From assembly GCF_011045025.1 (NCBI RefSeq), contig NZ_JAAKZX010000108.1:1-32160 (forward strand): DNA of 32,160 bases. The letters run 5' to 3'. The notes under the pieces were generated by a model, which saw only the letters and a list, made by a program, of their open reading frames with translations, had not been told where the DNA came from and made no database searches. Below are positions 1 through 8,281 of this stretch, one piece after another. The DNA comes from Streptomyces ureilyticus. GTDB lineage: Bacteria > Actinomycetota > Actinomycetes > Streptomycetales > Streptomycetaceae. Position 1 is the first letter of the stretch; the number at the start of each line of letters is the position of its first letter. Position numbers and translations under genes: made by a program.

Positions 1-25
1 GGCGTCAAATTTGTATAAGAGACAG
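1..25. other. Nextera/Tn5 adapter remnant at contig edge
   Basis: Bases 12-25 are identical to the last 14 bases of the 19-base Tn5 mosaic-end sequence used in Nextera libraries; bases 1-11 do not match it and are probably error-laden adapter. Genomic sequence therefore appears to begin at about base 26. The native upstream region of the first gene, including its ribosome binding site and promoter, is missing. Confidence 0.9.
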
Positions 26-27
26 CC

Positions 28-807
28 ATGACCCCCACCACCTTCGCGACAGCGATCCGCGCACGCGACCCCCTCGTCGGCTACTGGTCCGTCCTGGACT
101 CCCCCGTCTCGACGGAACGAATTGCCCGCCTCGGCTACGACTACGTGGCCCTGGACGCCCAGCACGGCCTGATCGACTACGCAGGAGTGCTCGCCTCACT
201 CACCGCGATAGACACCAAGGGCTCAACCGCCGTAGGCCTGGTACGAGTTGAGGCCAACGACCCCATGCCGATCGGCAAGGCCCTGGACGCAGGCGCGGCC
301 GGCGTCATCGTCCCGCTCATCGACACCGCACAGGACGCCGCCGCCGCGGTGGCAGCCGTACGCTACCCGCCACTGGGCAAGCGGTCGTACGGCCCGATGC
401 GCTCAGCCCTGCGCATCGGCCCCGACCCCGCCGACGCGCACGCCCAAACCGTGGTGCTGGCGATGATCGAAACCGCCGAAGGCCTCAAGAACGTAGAAGG
501 GATCTGCGCCACCGACGGCGTCGACGGCGTCTACATCGGCCCCTCCGACCTGCGCATCGCGCTGGGCGGAGCCAGCTCCACCGACCCAAGGGTCGCGGAC
601 GAGTTCGAGGCAGCACTCGTCACCGTGCGCGAAGCGGCGGCCGCCGCCGGGATAGCCGCCGGCATCCACAACGCGGACGGCGCGAGCGCCGCCAAGCGCC
701 TCACCGAGGGCTTCACCTACGTCACGGTCGCGAGCGACCTCGTCCACCTGGAGCAGGTGGCGTACGGCCACCTCACCGCCGTACGCGCGACAGGCCGGGT
801 CCGGTGA
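28..807 (+). CDS. HpcH/HpaI family aldolase
   Basis: Predicted class II (metal-dependent) aldolase of the HpcH/HpaI family, which cleaves or forms 4-hydroxy-2-oxo acids to give pyruvate and an aldehyde. At 259 residues the barrel is full length. Visible family features are the catalytic-base region AQHG (His46), Arg73 in LVRVEA, the GKRSYGP segment near 117-123, the metal ligand Glu148 in MIETAEGL, and Asp174 in IGPSDLR. The ATG at 28 lies two bases after adapter sequence, so no ribosome binding site can be seen and an upstream start cannot be excluded, although the N-terminus looks complete. The stop overlaps the start of the sialidase-like gene, and a 2-hydroxyacid dehydrogenase follows, which suggests a sugar-acid or 2-oxo-acid catabolic operon. 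The exact substrate is not known. Confidence 0.88.
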   Translation: MTPTTFATAIRARDPLVGYWSVLDSPVSTERIARLGYDYVALDAQHGLIDYAGVLASLTAIDTKGSTAVGLVRVEANDPMPIGKALDAGAAGVIVPLIDTAQDAAAAVAAVRYPPLGKRSYGPMRSALRIGPDPADAHAQTVVLAMIETAEGLKNVEGICATDGVDGVYIGPSDLRIALGGASSTDPRVADEFEAALVTVREAAAAAGIAAGIHNADGASAAKRLTEGFTYVTVASDLVHLEQVAYGHLTAVRATGRVR

Positions 808-2015
808 TGCCGGGCCCGGCCGTCGCCGACGGCGTCGTACGCCCGGACCCCACCGAGACGGATCGCTTCGAGTCGTGGCTGTCCGCACCGGCCGTGCAGA
901 ACCATGCCGCCAATCTCACCGTGTTACCCGGCGGTGAGCTGGGCTGTGTCTGGTTCGGTGGGACGCGGGAAGGTGTCGCGGACATCTCGGTGTGGTTCTC
1001 GCGGCTGCCCGCGGGCGGCGACACCTGGTCCCGGCCGGAGCGGCTCTCCCACGACGACACCCGGTCCGAGCAGAACCCGCTGCTGTTCACCGACCCGTCC
1101 GGCGACTGGTGGCTGCTGCACACCGCGCAGCGGGCGGGACGCCAGGACACCGCCGAGGTACGGCTGCGCGTCAGCCACGACGACGGAAAGACGTGGGGCC
1201 CCTCTCGCGTGCTCTTCGACGGCGGGGTCTTCGTGCGCCAGCCGGTGACCGTCCTCCCGTCGGGCCGCCGCCTGCTGCCCGTGTTCCGCTGCGTCGCCGC
1301 ACCCGGGGAGCAGAGGTCGGGCGACCGGGACACCAGCTCGGTGATGGTCAGCGACGACGAAGGGGTGAGCTGGCGCGAGGACGCGGTGCCGGGCTCGACC
1401 GGCCTCGTGCACATGAACGTCCGCCCGCTGCCCGACGGTTCGCTGCTGGCTCTGTTCCGCAGCCGCCGGGCCGACGCCGTGTACCGGAGCGTGTCGTACG
1501 ACGACGGGGAGAGCTGGGCCGAGCCGCGCCCACTGGACCTGCCGAACAACAACTCCTCGCTCCAGTACGCCCCGTTGGCCGACGGCCGCCTCGCGCTCGT
1601 CCACAACCACAGCAGCGCGGCGGACGCCGTCGCCCGCCGCGTCTCGCTGTACGACGAGATCGACGACGACAGGCTGAGCACGGACGCCGGGCCGAGCGGG
1701 GACGCGCCCGCCACCGTCCCGGCGCCCTCAGCCGCGCCCTCGACCAGAGCCGCCTTCTGGGGCGCCCCACGCGCGCCGCTCACCCTCTCCGTCTCCTCGG
1801 ACGGCGGCCTGACCTGGCCGGTGCGCCGGGATCTGGAGACCGGTGACGGTCACTGCCTGACCGACAACTCCCGCGACGGCCACATCCGCGAGCTGTCCTA
1901 CCCGTCCGTCGTCCAGACCCCGGACGGCGCCCTGCACATCGCCTTCACCCACCATCGCCGGACGATCAAGTACCTCCGTCTGAGCCCCACTTGGGCGGAC
2001 CGGGAGATCGCATGA
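807..2015 (+). CDS. Sialidase-family (Asp-box beta-propeller) protein
   Basis: A 402-residue protein of the sialidase/neuraminidase superfamily. Four Asp-box motifs (S-x-D-x-G-x-T/S-W type) are visible: SHDDGKTW, SDDEGVSW, SYDDGESW and SSDGGLTW. They mark successive propeller blades. The C-terminal SYPSVVQTPDG segment followed by HHRRTIKYL is typical of bacterial exo-sialidase-like proteins in sugar-acid catabolic operons. No signal peptide is visible, so it is probably cytoplasmic. ATG 807 overlaps the aldolase stop (TGATG); a GTG at 804 directly before it is an alternative. Its own stop overlaps the next start (ATGA), so three genes are translationally coupled. The actual glycan or sugar-acid substrate cannot be read from the sequence. 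Confidence 0.85.
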   Translation: MPGPAVADGVVRPDPTETDRFESWLSAPAVQNHAANLTVLPGGELGCVWFGGTREGVADISVWFSRLPAGGDTWSRPERLSHDDTRSEQNPLLFTDPSGDWWLLHTAQRAGRQDTAEVRLRVSHDDGKTWGPSRVLFDGGVFVRQPVTVLPSGRRLLPVFRCVAAPGEQRSGDRDTSSVMVSDDEGVSWREDAVPGSTGLVHMNVRPLPDGSLLALFRSRRADAVYRSVSYDDGESWAEPRPLDLPNNNSSLQYAPLADGRLALVHNHSSAADAVARRVSLYDEIDDDRLSTDAGPSGDAPATVPAPSAAPSTRAAFWGAPRAPLTLSVSSDGGLTWPVRRDLETGDGHCLTDNSRDGHIRELSYPSVVQTPDGALHIAFTHHRRTIKYLRLSPTWADREIA

Positions 2016-5000
2016 CCACCACACCCGTGAACAACACACCACTCGTGACGCCCACCTCCATGACCACGACCCTCATCACCACGCCCACCTTCTCCCGCTA
2101 CTCCCCCGAGCCCTGGCAGATCCTGGAACGGGCCGGCGCGGGCCCCCTGCGCCCGTACGAGGACGAGGCGCTGCCCGCCGACGAACTCCTCAAGCGGATC
2201 CCCGACATCGACGCCCTGATCGTCGGCATGGACCAGGTCACCGCCGAAGTCATCGACGCGGCGGACCGTCTCCAGGTCATCGCCAAGCATGGCGTGGGCG
2301 TCGACACCATCGACCTCGACGCCGCAGAGGCCCGCGGCATCCCCGTGGTGTGCGCGCCCGGCAGCAACTCCCGGGCGGTCGCCGAGTACACCTTCGGCCT
2401 GATCCTGGACGCCACGCGCCGTATCACCGAGGCGAACCGGCGAGTGGCGGACGGGGAGTGGCCCAAACTGTTCGGGTCCGAACTCGCGGGCAGGACCCTG
2501 GCCGTGATCGGCTTCGGGCGGATCGGACAGCTCGTGACCGGGTACGCCCGTGCCTTCGGCATGACGGTCCTCGCGCACGACCCACACGTCGGCCCCAAGG
2601 ACATGTCCGCTCTCGGCGCCCGCTCAGCCCCGCTGGACGACTGCCTGGCCCGCGCCGATGTCGTCAGCCTGCATCTGCCCGCCACCCCCGGCGCGGCCCC
2701 GTTACTGGATCATGCGCGGCTCGCCGCGATGAAGCCGGGCGCGCTGCTGGTGAACACCGCCCGCGGCGGTCTCGTCGACGAGGCGGCACTCGCGGCGCTT
2801 CTCGAGGACGGTCACCTGGGCGGCGCCGCGCTCGACGCCTTCGCCTACGAACCGCTGGGCGAAAGCCCGTTGCGCAAGGCCCCGAACGTCCTGCTCACCC
2901 CGCACATGGCGGCCTGCGGCCAGGACGCCAACCGCATGATGGGCGCCATGGTCGCCGAGGAGGTCGTACGCGTCCTCGCGGGAGAGTCCCCGCAGCACCC
3001 CGCAGACCTCATGCGTTCCCCTGTCCTGCCCCTGACCTGGCATCTTGCCCGGTCATCCGGCCGCCGCGGCCTGCAGAGCCAGCTGCTGGCCGTCGTGGTC
3101 GCCGCCGTCAGCGCGTTCGTGCTGCTGATGATGATCGCCGTCAGCCTCGGTTCCGGTGAGCGCGCCGACCGCACCGACTGGCGTACGCCCGACGCCGTAC
3201 CGGCGCAGAAGGCCACCGCCGTCCAGGCGCTCGCCACGACGTACGTACGCCACAAGCCCGTCACCGTCGTGTCGCTGGCCCAGCTGCCCGACCGCAAGGC
3301 CACGCCCGCCCCGCCCGGCCTGGGCAGCTTCCCCCAGCGGGGCGAGGTGTACGTATCCCCCGCGCTGGCCGGGCTGATGCGCGAGCTGCCCGCGAACCAG
3401 CTGGCCGACCGGCTCCCGAAGCCCGCGCCGTACGGCACGATCGGCGCGGCCGGACTCGCCTCCCCCGACGAACTCGTCGCCGTCGTGGGACGGGCGCCGT
3501 CCGACCCGGCGGTGTCCAAGGCGGCCGAGGGCGGCAACTACTTCGACGAGGGCCAGACCGCGCGCGCCGAGGTCGCCGGATTCACCTCCACCAAGGCGAG
3601 CCTGTACACCTCGACCGACCAGGGCATGGCGGTCCTGGGGGTGACCCTGCTGGTGATGCCCGTGATCGTGCTGGCCGCGGCAGCCGGACGGCTCGGCGCG
3701 GCCCGGCGTGAGCGGCGGCTCGCGGCGCTGCGGCTGGCGGGGGCGACCCCGCGGCAGATCATCGCGATGACGGCCGCCGAGGCTGCGGCCGTGGGCGGGG
3801 CCGGAGCGCTGACCGGCGCCCTCGCGTACGTGGCGCTGCTGCCCGCGCTCGCCGAGATCCCGTACGGCATCGGCAGCTGGTACACCGGGCAGCTGTGGGT
3901 GGGCCTGCTCTGGTTCGCGGCCGTGGTGCTCGCGGTGACGGCGCTCATCACCGTCAGCGCGGTGACGATGCTGCGCCAGGTCGCCACCTCCCCGCTGGGC
4001 GTCGCCCAGCAGGCCAACCCGCGCCGTACCCGCATGATCCGGCTCGTACTGTTCGCCGGGGTACTGGGCTATGTCTTCTTCACCACGCAGGGCGGCCAGC
4101 TCGGTCCCCGCCAGATGGTCGCGCTGCTGGCGCTGTTCTACGGCGCGTTCTGGCTCTTCGGCCCCTGGGTCGTGGACCGGCTGGGCCGCGTCGTGGGCCG
4201 TTACGCCCGCCGTCCCGCGACCCTGCTGGCGGCCCGCCGGCTCAGCGACGACCCGAGCGGCGCCTGGCGCACCGTCAGCGGCCTGGTGCTGGCCGGCTTC
4301 GTCGCCGGGTTCTTCTCCGTCAGCCAGCTGCAGTTCGACGGCGGACCCGAACAGCAGGGCCAAGTCGCGGTGTTGACCGCGGACTCCGCGGCCACCAAGC
4401 GCGCCGTCACCGAAGCCCGCACGCTGCTGCGCGAGGCGGGCGTCAAGGCCACCGTCACCGCCCCGTCCGAGGACGACTACACCACCCTGCTGAGCGGCAG
4501 CCCGGGCCTGATCGCCCGCGTCTCGGGCGGCGCGGACCAGCTGGACGCGGCCGCCACCGCGCTGATCCCCGTCGCGGCGGGCCGGCCGCCGCTCACCCAG
4601 GACTACGTCGGTGCCTACGACAACGTGGCCGTGGACCGCATCGGCGTGGTCAGCACCGCCACCCTGGCCATGAGCTTCCTGGTCGCCGCCGTCTCCGCCG
4701 GCCTGACCGCCGCCGCGAACGTCCTCGACCGCCGCCGCGTCTACGGCCTCCTGCGCCTGGCCGGCACCCCCATGAAGCTCCTGGACCGAGCCCGCACCCG
4801 CGAAACCGCCCTCCCCCTGGCCGTCCTGGCCGGCGGCACCACCGGGATGGGCGTCTACGGCGCCTTCCAGTTCAACGAGGCGGCCGGCGGCACGATCAAC
4901 GCCTCCGGCGCCCTGCAACTGACCCTCTGCGTGACCGTGGGCACCCTCGCGATGCTCGCCACGATCGCCGCCAGCAGGCCACTGCTGCGCAGGGTCACGG

Positions 5001-5026
5001 CGAATCCGGCGCAGACGGCGGACTGA
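2012..5026 (+). CDS. D-2-hydroxyacid dehydrogenase fused to FtsX-like ABC permease
   Basis: One open frame of 1004 residues joins two unrelated proteins. Residues 1-333 form a complete NAD-dependent D-2-hydroxyacid dehydrogenase: dinucleotide motif GFGRIG (167-172), catalytic Arg251 in NTARGG, Glu280 in YEPL and His298 in TPHMA. It fits the aldolase/sialidase operon; ATG 2012 overlaps the previous stop and has GGAG upstream. At residue 334 (ATG at 3011) begins what looks like an intact 671-residue FtsX/MacB-type permease: N-terminal membrane helix, extracytoplasmic domain, a three-helix FtsX block near 3620-3990, two middle helices and a second FtsX block near 4650-5000. The cognate ATPase gene is absent. 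The join falls exactly at a plausible permease start codon, and the dehydrogenase lacks a stop. This may be a real deletion fusion, or an assembly chimera between two loci. Confidence 0.8.
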   Translation: MTTTPVNNTPLVTPTSMTTTLITTPTFSRYSPEPWQILERAGAGPLRPYEDEALPADELLKRIPDIDALIVGMDQVTAEVIDAADRLQVIAKHGVGVDTIDLDAAEARGIPVVCAPGSNSRAVAEYTFGLILDATRRITEANRRVADGEWPKLFGSELAGRTLAVIGFGRIGQLVTGYARAFGMTVLAHDPHVGPKDMSALGARSAPLDDCLARADVVSLHLPATPGAAPLLDHARLAAMKPGALLVNTARGGLVDEAALAALLEDGHLGGAALDAFAYEPLGESPLRKAPNVLLTPHMAACGQDANRMMGAMVAEEVVRVLAGESPQHPADLMRSPVLPLTWHLARSSGRRGLQSQLLAVVVAAVSAFVLLMMIAVSLGSGERADRTDWRTPDAVPAQKATAVQALATTYVRHKPVTVVSLAQLPDRKATPAPPGLGSFPQRGEVYVSPALAGLMRELPANQLADRLPKPAPYGTIGAAGLASPDELVAVVGRAPSDPAVSKAAEGGNYFDEGQTARAEVAGFTSTKASLYTSTDQGMAVLGVTLLVMPVIVLAAAAGRLGAARRERRLAALRLAGATPRQIIAMTAAEAAAVGGAGALTGALAYVALLPALAEIPYGIGSWYTGQLWVGLLWFAAVVLAVTALITVSAVTMLRQVATSPLGVAQQANPRRTRMIRLVLFAGVLGYVFFTTQGGQLGPRQMVALLALFYGAFWLFGPWVVDRLGRVVGRYARRPATLLAARRLSDDPSGAWRTVSGLVLAGFVAGFFSVSQLQFDGGPEQQGQVAVLTADSAATKRAVTEARTLLREAGVKATVTAPSEDDYTTLLSGSPGLIARVSGGADQLDAAATALIPVAAGRPPLTQDYVGAYDNVAVDRIGVVSTATLAMSFLVAAVSAGLTAAANVLDRRRVYGLLRLAGTPMKLLDRARTRETALPLAVLAGGTTGMGVYGAFQFNEAAGGTINASGALQLTLCVTVGTLAMLATIAASRPLLRRVTANPAQTAD

Positions 5027-5060
5027 GGTGGATGGACGCGGCTGACGCGGATCGATGACT

Positions 5061-5096
5061 GGCGGACGGTGAGGGCCTGTGCCCTCGCCGTCCGCC
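5061..5096. terminator. Strong hairpin terminator after the permease
   Basis: A 16-base-pair stem (5061-5076 with 5081-5096) contains one G-T wobble and a 4-base loop, CTGT. It lies 34 bases after the permease stop. There is no clear T-tract, as is common for Streptomyces terminators. Confidence 0.75.
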
Positions 5097-5153
5097 GTGT
5101 TCGCAGCGTCCGCAGCGTCCGCAGCGTCCGCCGTGTTCGCCGCGTCCGCCGTG
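5091..5153. repeat. Imperfect 9-bp tandem repeat, seven units
   Basis: Seven consecutive 9-base units of the form TYCGCMGYG (TCCGCCGTG, TTCGCAGCG, TCCGCAGCG and variants) run from the 3-prime arm of the terminator hairpin towards the next gene. The array is not in a convincing gene. Its length of 63 bases is a multiple of three, so it reads as Ala/Ser-rich or Ala/Asp-rich in several frames, which creates spurious open frames. Confidence 0.75.
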
Positions 5154-5265
5154 TCAACGCGGCGCTGCACAACGGAAGTTGTTCGGGTTAGCCTCGGTAG
5201 GCCCGCGCCGCACGCGGTGACTTTCCGAGACCACGGGCGGCGGGACCGACGGGGAGGAGTCCGCC

Positions 5266-6078
5266 ATGAGCGCCACGGATTTGCGTACTGACCAGCCGCA
5301 CAGCGCCCGCATGTACGACTACTACCTCGGGGGCCGTGACAACTACGCCGCCGACCGCGCCGCCGCCGGCCGGGCGCTCGCCGCCTTCCCGAACATCATC
5401 GTCATCGCCCGCAGCAACCGCGTCTGGATGCACCGAGCCACCCGCTACCTGGCCCAACAGGGCATGCGCCAGTTCCTGGACATCGGCACGGGCATCCCCA
5501 CCAGCCCGAACCTCCACGAGATCGCGCAGGAGGTCGCGCCCGACGCACGTGTGGTGTACGTCGACCGCGACCCGGTCGTCCGCGCCCAGTCCGCACGCCT
5601 GCTGAACAGCACTCCCGAGGGCCGTACGGCATACGTGGAGGCGGACGCCGCCGACCCCGCCGCACTCCTCGTCGCCCCGGACCTGACCGCCACCCTCGAC
5701 CTGACCCGCCCGGTCGCCCTCAGCCTGAACGCCCTCCTGCACTTCTTCCCCGACGACCGCGACCCGTACGGCATGGTCACCCACCTGATGGAAGCCCTGG
5801 CCCCCGGTTCCCACCTGGTGATCTCCCACGTCACGACGGACTTCGACCCCGAGGGCATCGCCCGTGCGATCCAGGTGTACGCGTCCGCCGGCATCCAGAC
5901 CCAGGCCCGCACCAAGCCAGAAGTGGAACGCTTCCTCGACGGCCTGGAGCCCGTCCCGCCCGGCGTGGCCCTACCCCACCACTGGAACACCGACGGCCAG
6001 GCCGAGTCGAGCAGGGTGACCGCCGATGTCTCGGACGCCGAGGTGTCCTGCTATGTCGCGATGGCCCGCAAGCCTTGA
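5266..6078 (+). CDS. DUF574-family SAM-dependent methyltransferase
   Basis: A 270-residue protein of the actinobacterial S-adenosyl methyltransferase family DUF574 (Methyltransf_19). The N-terminal block ARMYDYYLGGRDNYAADR is diagnostic of the family. It is followed by a Rossmann SAM-binding motif FLDIGTGIPT and an acidic strand-2 end VYVDRDP. The later ADAADP and LNALLHFF segments also match the family. The ATG at 5266 follows a good ribosome binding site, GGGGAGGAG. Substrates of this family are unknown, although Streptomyces genomes encode many paralogues, often near regulators. It is monocistronic, between the terminator at 5061 and the acetyltransferase gene. Confidence 0.9.
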   Translation: MSATDLRTDQPHSARMYDYYLGGRDNYAADRAAAGRALAAFPNIIVIARSNRVWMHRATRYLAQQGMRQFLDIGTGIPTSPNLHEIAQEVAPDARVVYVDRDPVVRAQSARLLNSTPEGRTAYVEADAADPAALLVAPDLTATLDLTRPVALSLNALLHFFPDDRDPYGMVTHLMEALAPGSHLVISHVTTDFDPEGIARAIQVYASAGIQTQARTKPEVERFLDGLEPVPPGVALPHHWNTDGQAESSRVTADVSDAEVSCYVAMARKP

Positions 6079-6141
6079 CGGGTGTATCTCCTCTGCAGGG
6101 ACGGGCTGATCTGGGAGAACGCCCATGGCATGATGCGGCCC

Positions 6142-6690
6142 ATGGCAGGTAGAGACCGCGAGGCCGGGCGTCGTGCCGTCGACGGGCTGGTAGTACGCAC
6201 CGGACGCAAAGATGATCTTCCTGAGCTGGTGCGGATCTACAACCACTACGTCACCCACTCGATCATCACTTTTGACACCCAACCGGCCACGGTAGAGAGC
6301 CGCTTGCAGTGGTTCGAGAGATTCTCCGACACGGGCCCGCACCGGCTGTTTGTGGCCGCTACCGGCGATCGGGTACTCGGATGCGCCTCGAGTAGTCCCT
6401 ACCGGACGCATCCGGCCTTCGATCAAACGGTTGAACTGGGCGTCTACGTGGATCCCGATGCGCGGGCCGCTGGGATTGGTTCGGCCCTGTACCGCACCCT
6501 CATCGAAACGCTGCGCTCGCAGCCGGTCCATGTCGCGCTGGCTGGGATCGCACTTCCCAATGATGCTTCGGTGGCTCTGCACCGTAAGTTCGGCTTCACC
6601 GACGTGGGCACCTTCGACGAGTACGCCACGAAGAACGGCGGTTACATCAGCTCGGTCTGGATGCAACTGCGCCTGCCCCCTTCGCGCTGA
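6142..6690 (+). CDS. GNAT acetyltransferase, phosphinothricin acetyltransferase-like
   Basis: A 182-residue GNAT N-acetyltransferase resembling the phosphinothricin/methionine sulfoximine acetyltransferase branch: LVRIYNHYV near the N-terminus, an ITFDTQP segment, the acetyl-CoA motif VYVDPDARAAGIGSALY, and LHRKFGFTDVGTF near the C-terminus. It would transfer acetyl from acetyl-CoA to an amino group, possibly of an amino-acid analogue. The start is uncertain. ATG 6142 is preferred because a -10-like CATGAT lies 7 bases upstream, which suggests a leaderless message. ATG 6130 with GGGAGA upstream is the alternative. It is convergent with the NTF2-like gene across a small hairpin. No resistance phenotype should be assumed from similarity alone. 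Confidence 0.85.
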   Translation: MAGRDREAGRRAVDGLVVRTGRKDDLPELVRIYNHYVTHSIITFDTQPATVESRLQWFERFSDTGPHRLFVAATGDRVLGCASSSPYRTHPAFDQTVELGVYVDPDARAAGIGSALYRTLIETLRSQPVHVALAGIALPNDASVALHRKFGFTDVGTFDEYATKNGGYISSVWMQLRLPPSR

Positions 6691-6692
6691 CC

Positions 6693-6708
6693 CTGGAGGA
6701 GACTCCAG
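6693..6708. terminator. Small hairpin between convergent genes
   Basis: A perfect 6-base-pair stem, CTGGAG/CTCCAG, with a GAGA tetraloop lies just after the acetyltransferase stop in the 44-base gap between two convergent genes. It is short, so it is only a possible terminator. Confidence 0.4.
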
Positions 6709-6734
6709 ATCGTGCGGCGGTGCGGCTTTTGACC

Positions 6735-7133
6735 TCAGGGTCGGTCGCACCAGGAGACCGCAGCGATCCGCCAGCCATCCGGGGTGAGTACGAACTGCAT
6801 CGTCTTCGTCCCGCCGCCCTCGAAGGGCACGCCGTCGAGGATCCCGGATTTCCGGTACTCGCTGAACCGCGATGCGATGGCGCCGACGGTCTCGGTGCGC
6901 TCCGCAGTCTCCCACTCGTTGAAGTTCACCAGTCTGCCCTCGGCCAGCAGTTGTTGGCGTGGCTCGATGAATTCCTCCACGGTGTACACGGTGAACTCCG
7001 GCCCCGCCTTGATGAGGACGCCCCCAGGCACTACCAGTCGGCGGACCCGATCCACATCTGCGGCCTTGCCGCCCCTGTTGTCGAACGCACTGAAGAACTC
7101 GGCGGCGACGCCGTCGATCTCGGCCTTGGACAT
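6735..7133 (-). CDS. NTF2-like (SnoaL-type) fold protein
   Basis: A 132-residue protein with the layout of the SnoaL/DUF4440 NTF2-like superfamily: a helical N-terminus, a VTYTVEEF-like segment (TVYTVEEFIEPRQQLL), a central LVNFNEWETAER strand and the C-terminal ending TPDGWRIAAVSWCDRP, where TxDGWRIxxxxW is typical. Members are small cone-shaped enzymes or ligand-binding proteins. Nothing identifies the ligand here. ATG 7133 is chosen because a TACGGT -10 element ends exactly 6 bases upstream, which fits a leaderless transcript; no ribosome binding site is present. Its 3-prime end faces the acetyltransferase gene. Confidence 0.75.
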   Translation of the reverse strand: MSKAEIDGVAAEFFSAFDNRGGKAADVDRVRRLVVPGGVLIKAGPEFTVYTVEEFIEPRQQLLAEGRLVNFNEWETAERTETVGAIASRFSEYRKSGILDGVPFEGGGTKTMQFVLTPDGWRIAAVSWCDRP

Positions 7134-7139
7134 ACTGGG

Positions 7140-7145
7140 ACCGTA
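7140..7145 (-). promoter_or_regulatory. -10 element of a leaderless promoter
   Basis: On the minus strand TACGGT (TANNNT class) is separated by 6 bases from ATG 7133. That is the spacing at which transcription starts on the A of the start codon in actinobacterial leaderless genes. No good -35 element was seen. Confidence 0.5.
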
Positions 7146-7529
7146 GCACCGGCACCGGTTCGCCCTTGCGCGATGTGTGCGGCTCTCCTGAGTGACGGTC
7201 GTATTCAGGCGGTCAGGTCGTATTCGGCCTGCTCGGGGGCGGGGTAGAGACGTTCGTGTTCGCAGGCGAGGTGGTGGGTCCAGTACTACCCTCGGCCGCA
7301 CCCCAAGCCGTTCTGCGCGTACGCGTCGTCACCGCACTCGGCGCCTCGCTCATCATTTGAGCGTCTCGCCTCCTTGGGGAGATATTCGCTCATGCTCGTC
7401 CTGGACCTGGAGCAGCTAATCGAAAAAGACGACCCGCGCGATATGGACCAGCGAAATAGCGGATCATGATCTGAACTTGCTCATTTCCGGTCCTGCTGTG
7501 GAGGAGGAGCAGGCGCGAGGAGAGAAGCC

Positions 7530-7535
7530 TACGCT
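7530..7535 (+). promoter_or_regulatory. -10 element of a leaderless promoter
   Basis: TACGCT lies exactly 6 bases before ATG 7542, the leaderless spacing. The purine run at 7518-7526 is about 17 bases from the ATG, too far to act as a ribosome binding site. Confidence 0.5.
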
Positions 7536-7541
7536 CTCGTC

Positions 7542-7937
7542 ATGACGATCACGTACGAGTGGCGGGGCGACTTCGACAACGCGGCTCTCAACGCGTTGCA
7601 TGCGGCGGGATTCGACTATCGGGCCTCGGATGTCGATTGGCTGGCCAGGGTGCGGCGCCACAGCCTCGGCTGGGTCTGTGCACGCCATGGCGGTGACCTC
7701 GTCGGCTTCGTGAACGTCGCGTGGGACGGTGGCGTGCACGCGTTCATCCTGGACACAGTGGTCGCACCCGGCCACCGCCACTGCGGCATCGGCACAGGGC
7801 TTGCTGCCGAGGCTGCTCGGCAGGCCCTTACAGCCAAATGCGAATGGCTGCACGTCGACTTCGAGGACGACCTGCGGTCGTTCTACTTCGACGCCTGCGG
7901 GTTCAAGTCGACGACTGCGGGTCTCATCGCGCTCTGA
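7542..7937 (+). CDS. GNAT-family N-acetyltransferase
   Basis: A 131-residue single-domain GNAT acetyltransferase. The core is visible: GDLVGFVNVAWDG (strands 2-3), ILDTVVAPGHRHCGIGTGL (strand 4 and the acetyl-CoA pyrophosphate loop, here HCGIGTG), then LHVDFEDDLRSFYFDACGF (strand 5 and final helix). The substrate is not predictable. The start is supported by the 6-base spacing from a TACGCT -10 element. It stands alone, with no coupled neighbour. Confidence 0.85.
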   Translation: MTITYEWRGDFDNAALNALHAAGFDYRASDVDWLARVRRHSLGWVCARHGGDLVGFVNVAWDGGVHAFILDTVVAPGHRHCGIGTGLAAEAARQALTAKCEWLHVDFEDDLRSFYFDACGFKSTTAGLIAL

Positions 7938-8281
7938 GCTGTGGCGGTCGACCGCGGGTTCCGTTGGTGATCCTGTCGGGGCCGGTCCCTCCCAGCTTTA
8001 GTTTTCTGCATGCCATCGACGTGAAACCAAAGCCGACTTTGAGCTCTCTGCGCCTCAGGGGCAGCGGCGTCACCAGGCATCGCCCGGGCGACCGCGCGGT
8101 GGCGGAACCACCGCGCAAACCTCCGGGCGCCTCACCGATAGTGGTGTTCAGGGTCCTGACGAGGCGTCACATGCGCTCGGGCGGTGGGCGTGGCAGCGGT
8201 CGCACCTCGTGCGCTCGCACGTTCAGGTGATCAACCGGGATCGTGCTGTCGGGCGTACGACTTCGCGCTTATCCAGGACCT
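7938..8281. other. Intergenic region with a hairpin
   Basis: I see no convincing gene in these 344 bases. A perfect 9-base-pair inverted repeat with a 5-base loop lies at 8094-8116 (GCGCGGTGG and its complement), possibly a terminator or the base of a leader structure. The stretch around 7985-8060 is lower in GC than its surroundings and could be decayed sequence. The promoter of the oxidase gene must lie here but was not identified. Confidence 0.4.

Larger units (their letters stand above)
7134..7541. other. Intergenic region with one small ORF
   Basis: The 408 bases between two divergent genes hold no recognisable full gene. At 7392-7469 (+) a 25-codon ORF starts with ATG, 10 bases after GGGGAG, and encodes MLVLDLEQLIEKDD followed by an acidic end; it is too short to identify. 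On the minus strand, near 7207-7290, a short uninterrupted stretch reads like the C-terminus of a protein (ACEHERLYPAPEQAEYDL then stop) but has a stop directly upstream. It may be a decayed gene end. Confidence 0.3.

Noticed and set aside
3053..5170. Long open frame (over 700 codons) antisense to the FtsX permease
   Set aside because: It is the third-position shadow of a high-GC gene; its product is low-complexity Gly/Asp/Gln/Ala-rich with no domain, and the plus-strand permease is clearly real.
5180..5200. Iron-box-like sequence (GGGTTAGCCTCGGTAGG) before the DUF574 gene
   Set aside because: Only the central GGTTAG-x-CT part agrees with the DmdR/IdeR box and the second half-site is missing.
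7200..7290. Minus-strand stretch that reads like the C-terminus of a protein
   Set aside because: A stop lies directly upstream and the remaining 26 codons match nothing I can name, so it is only mentioned in the intergenic entry.
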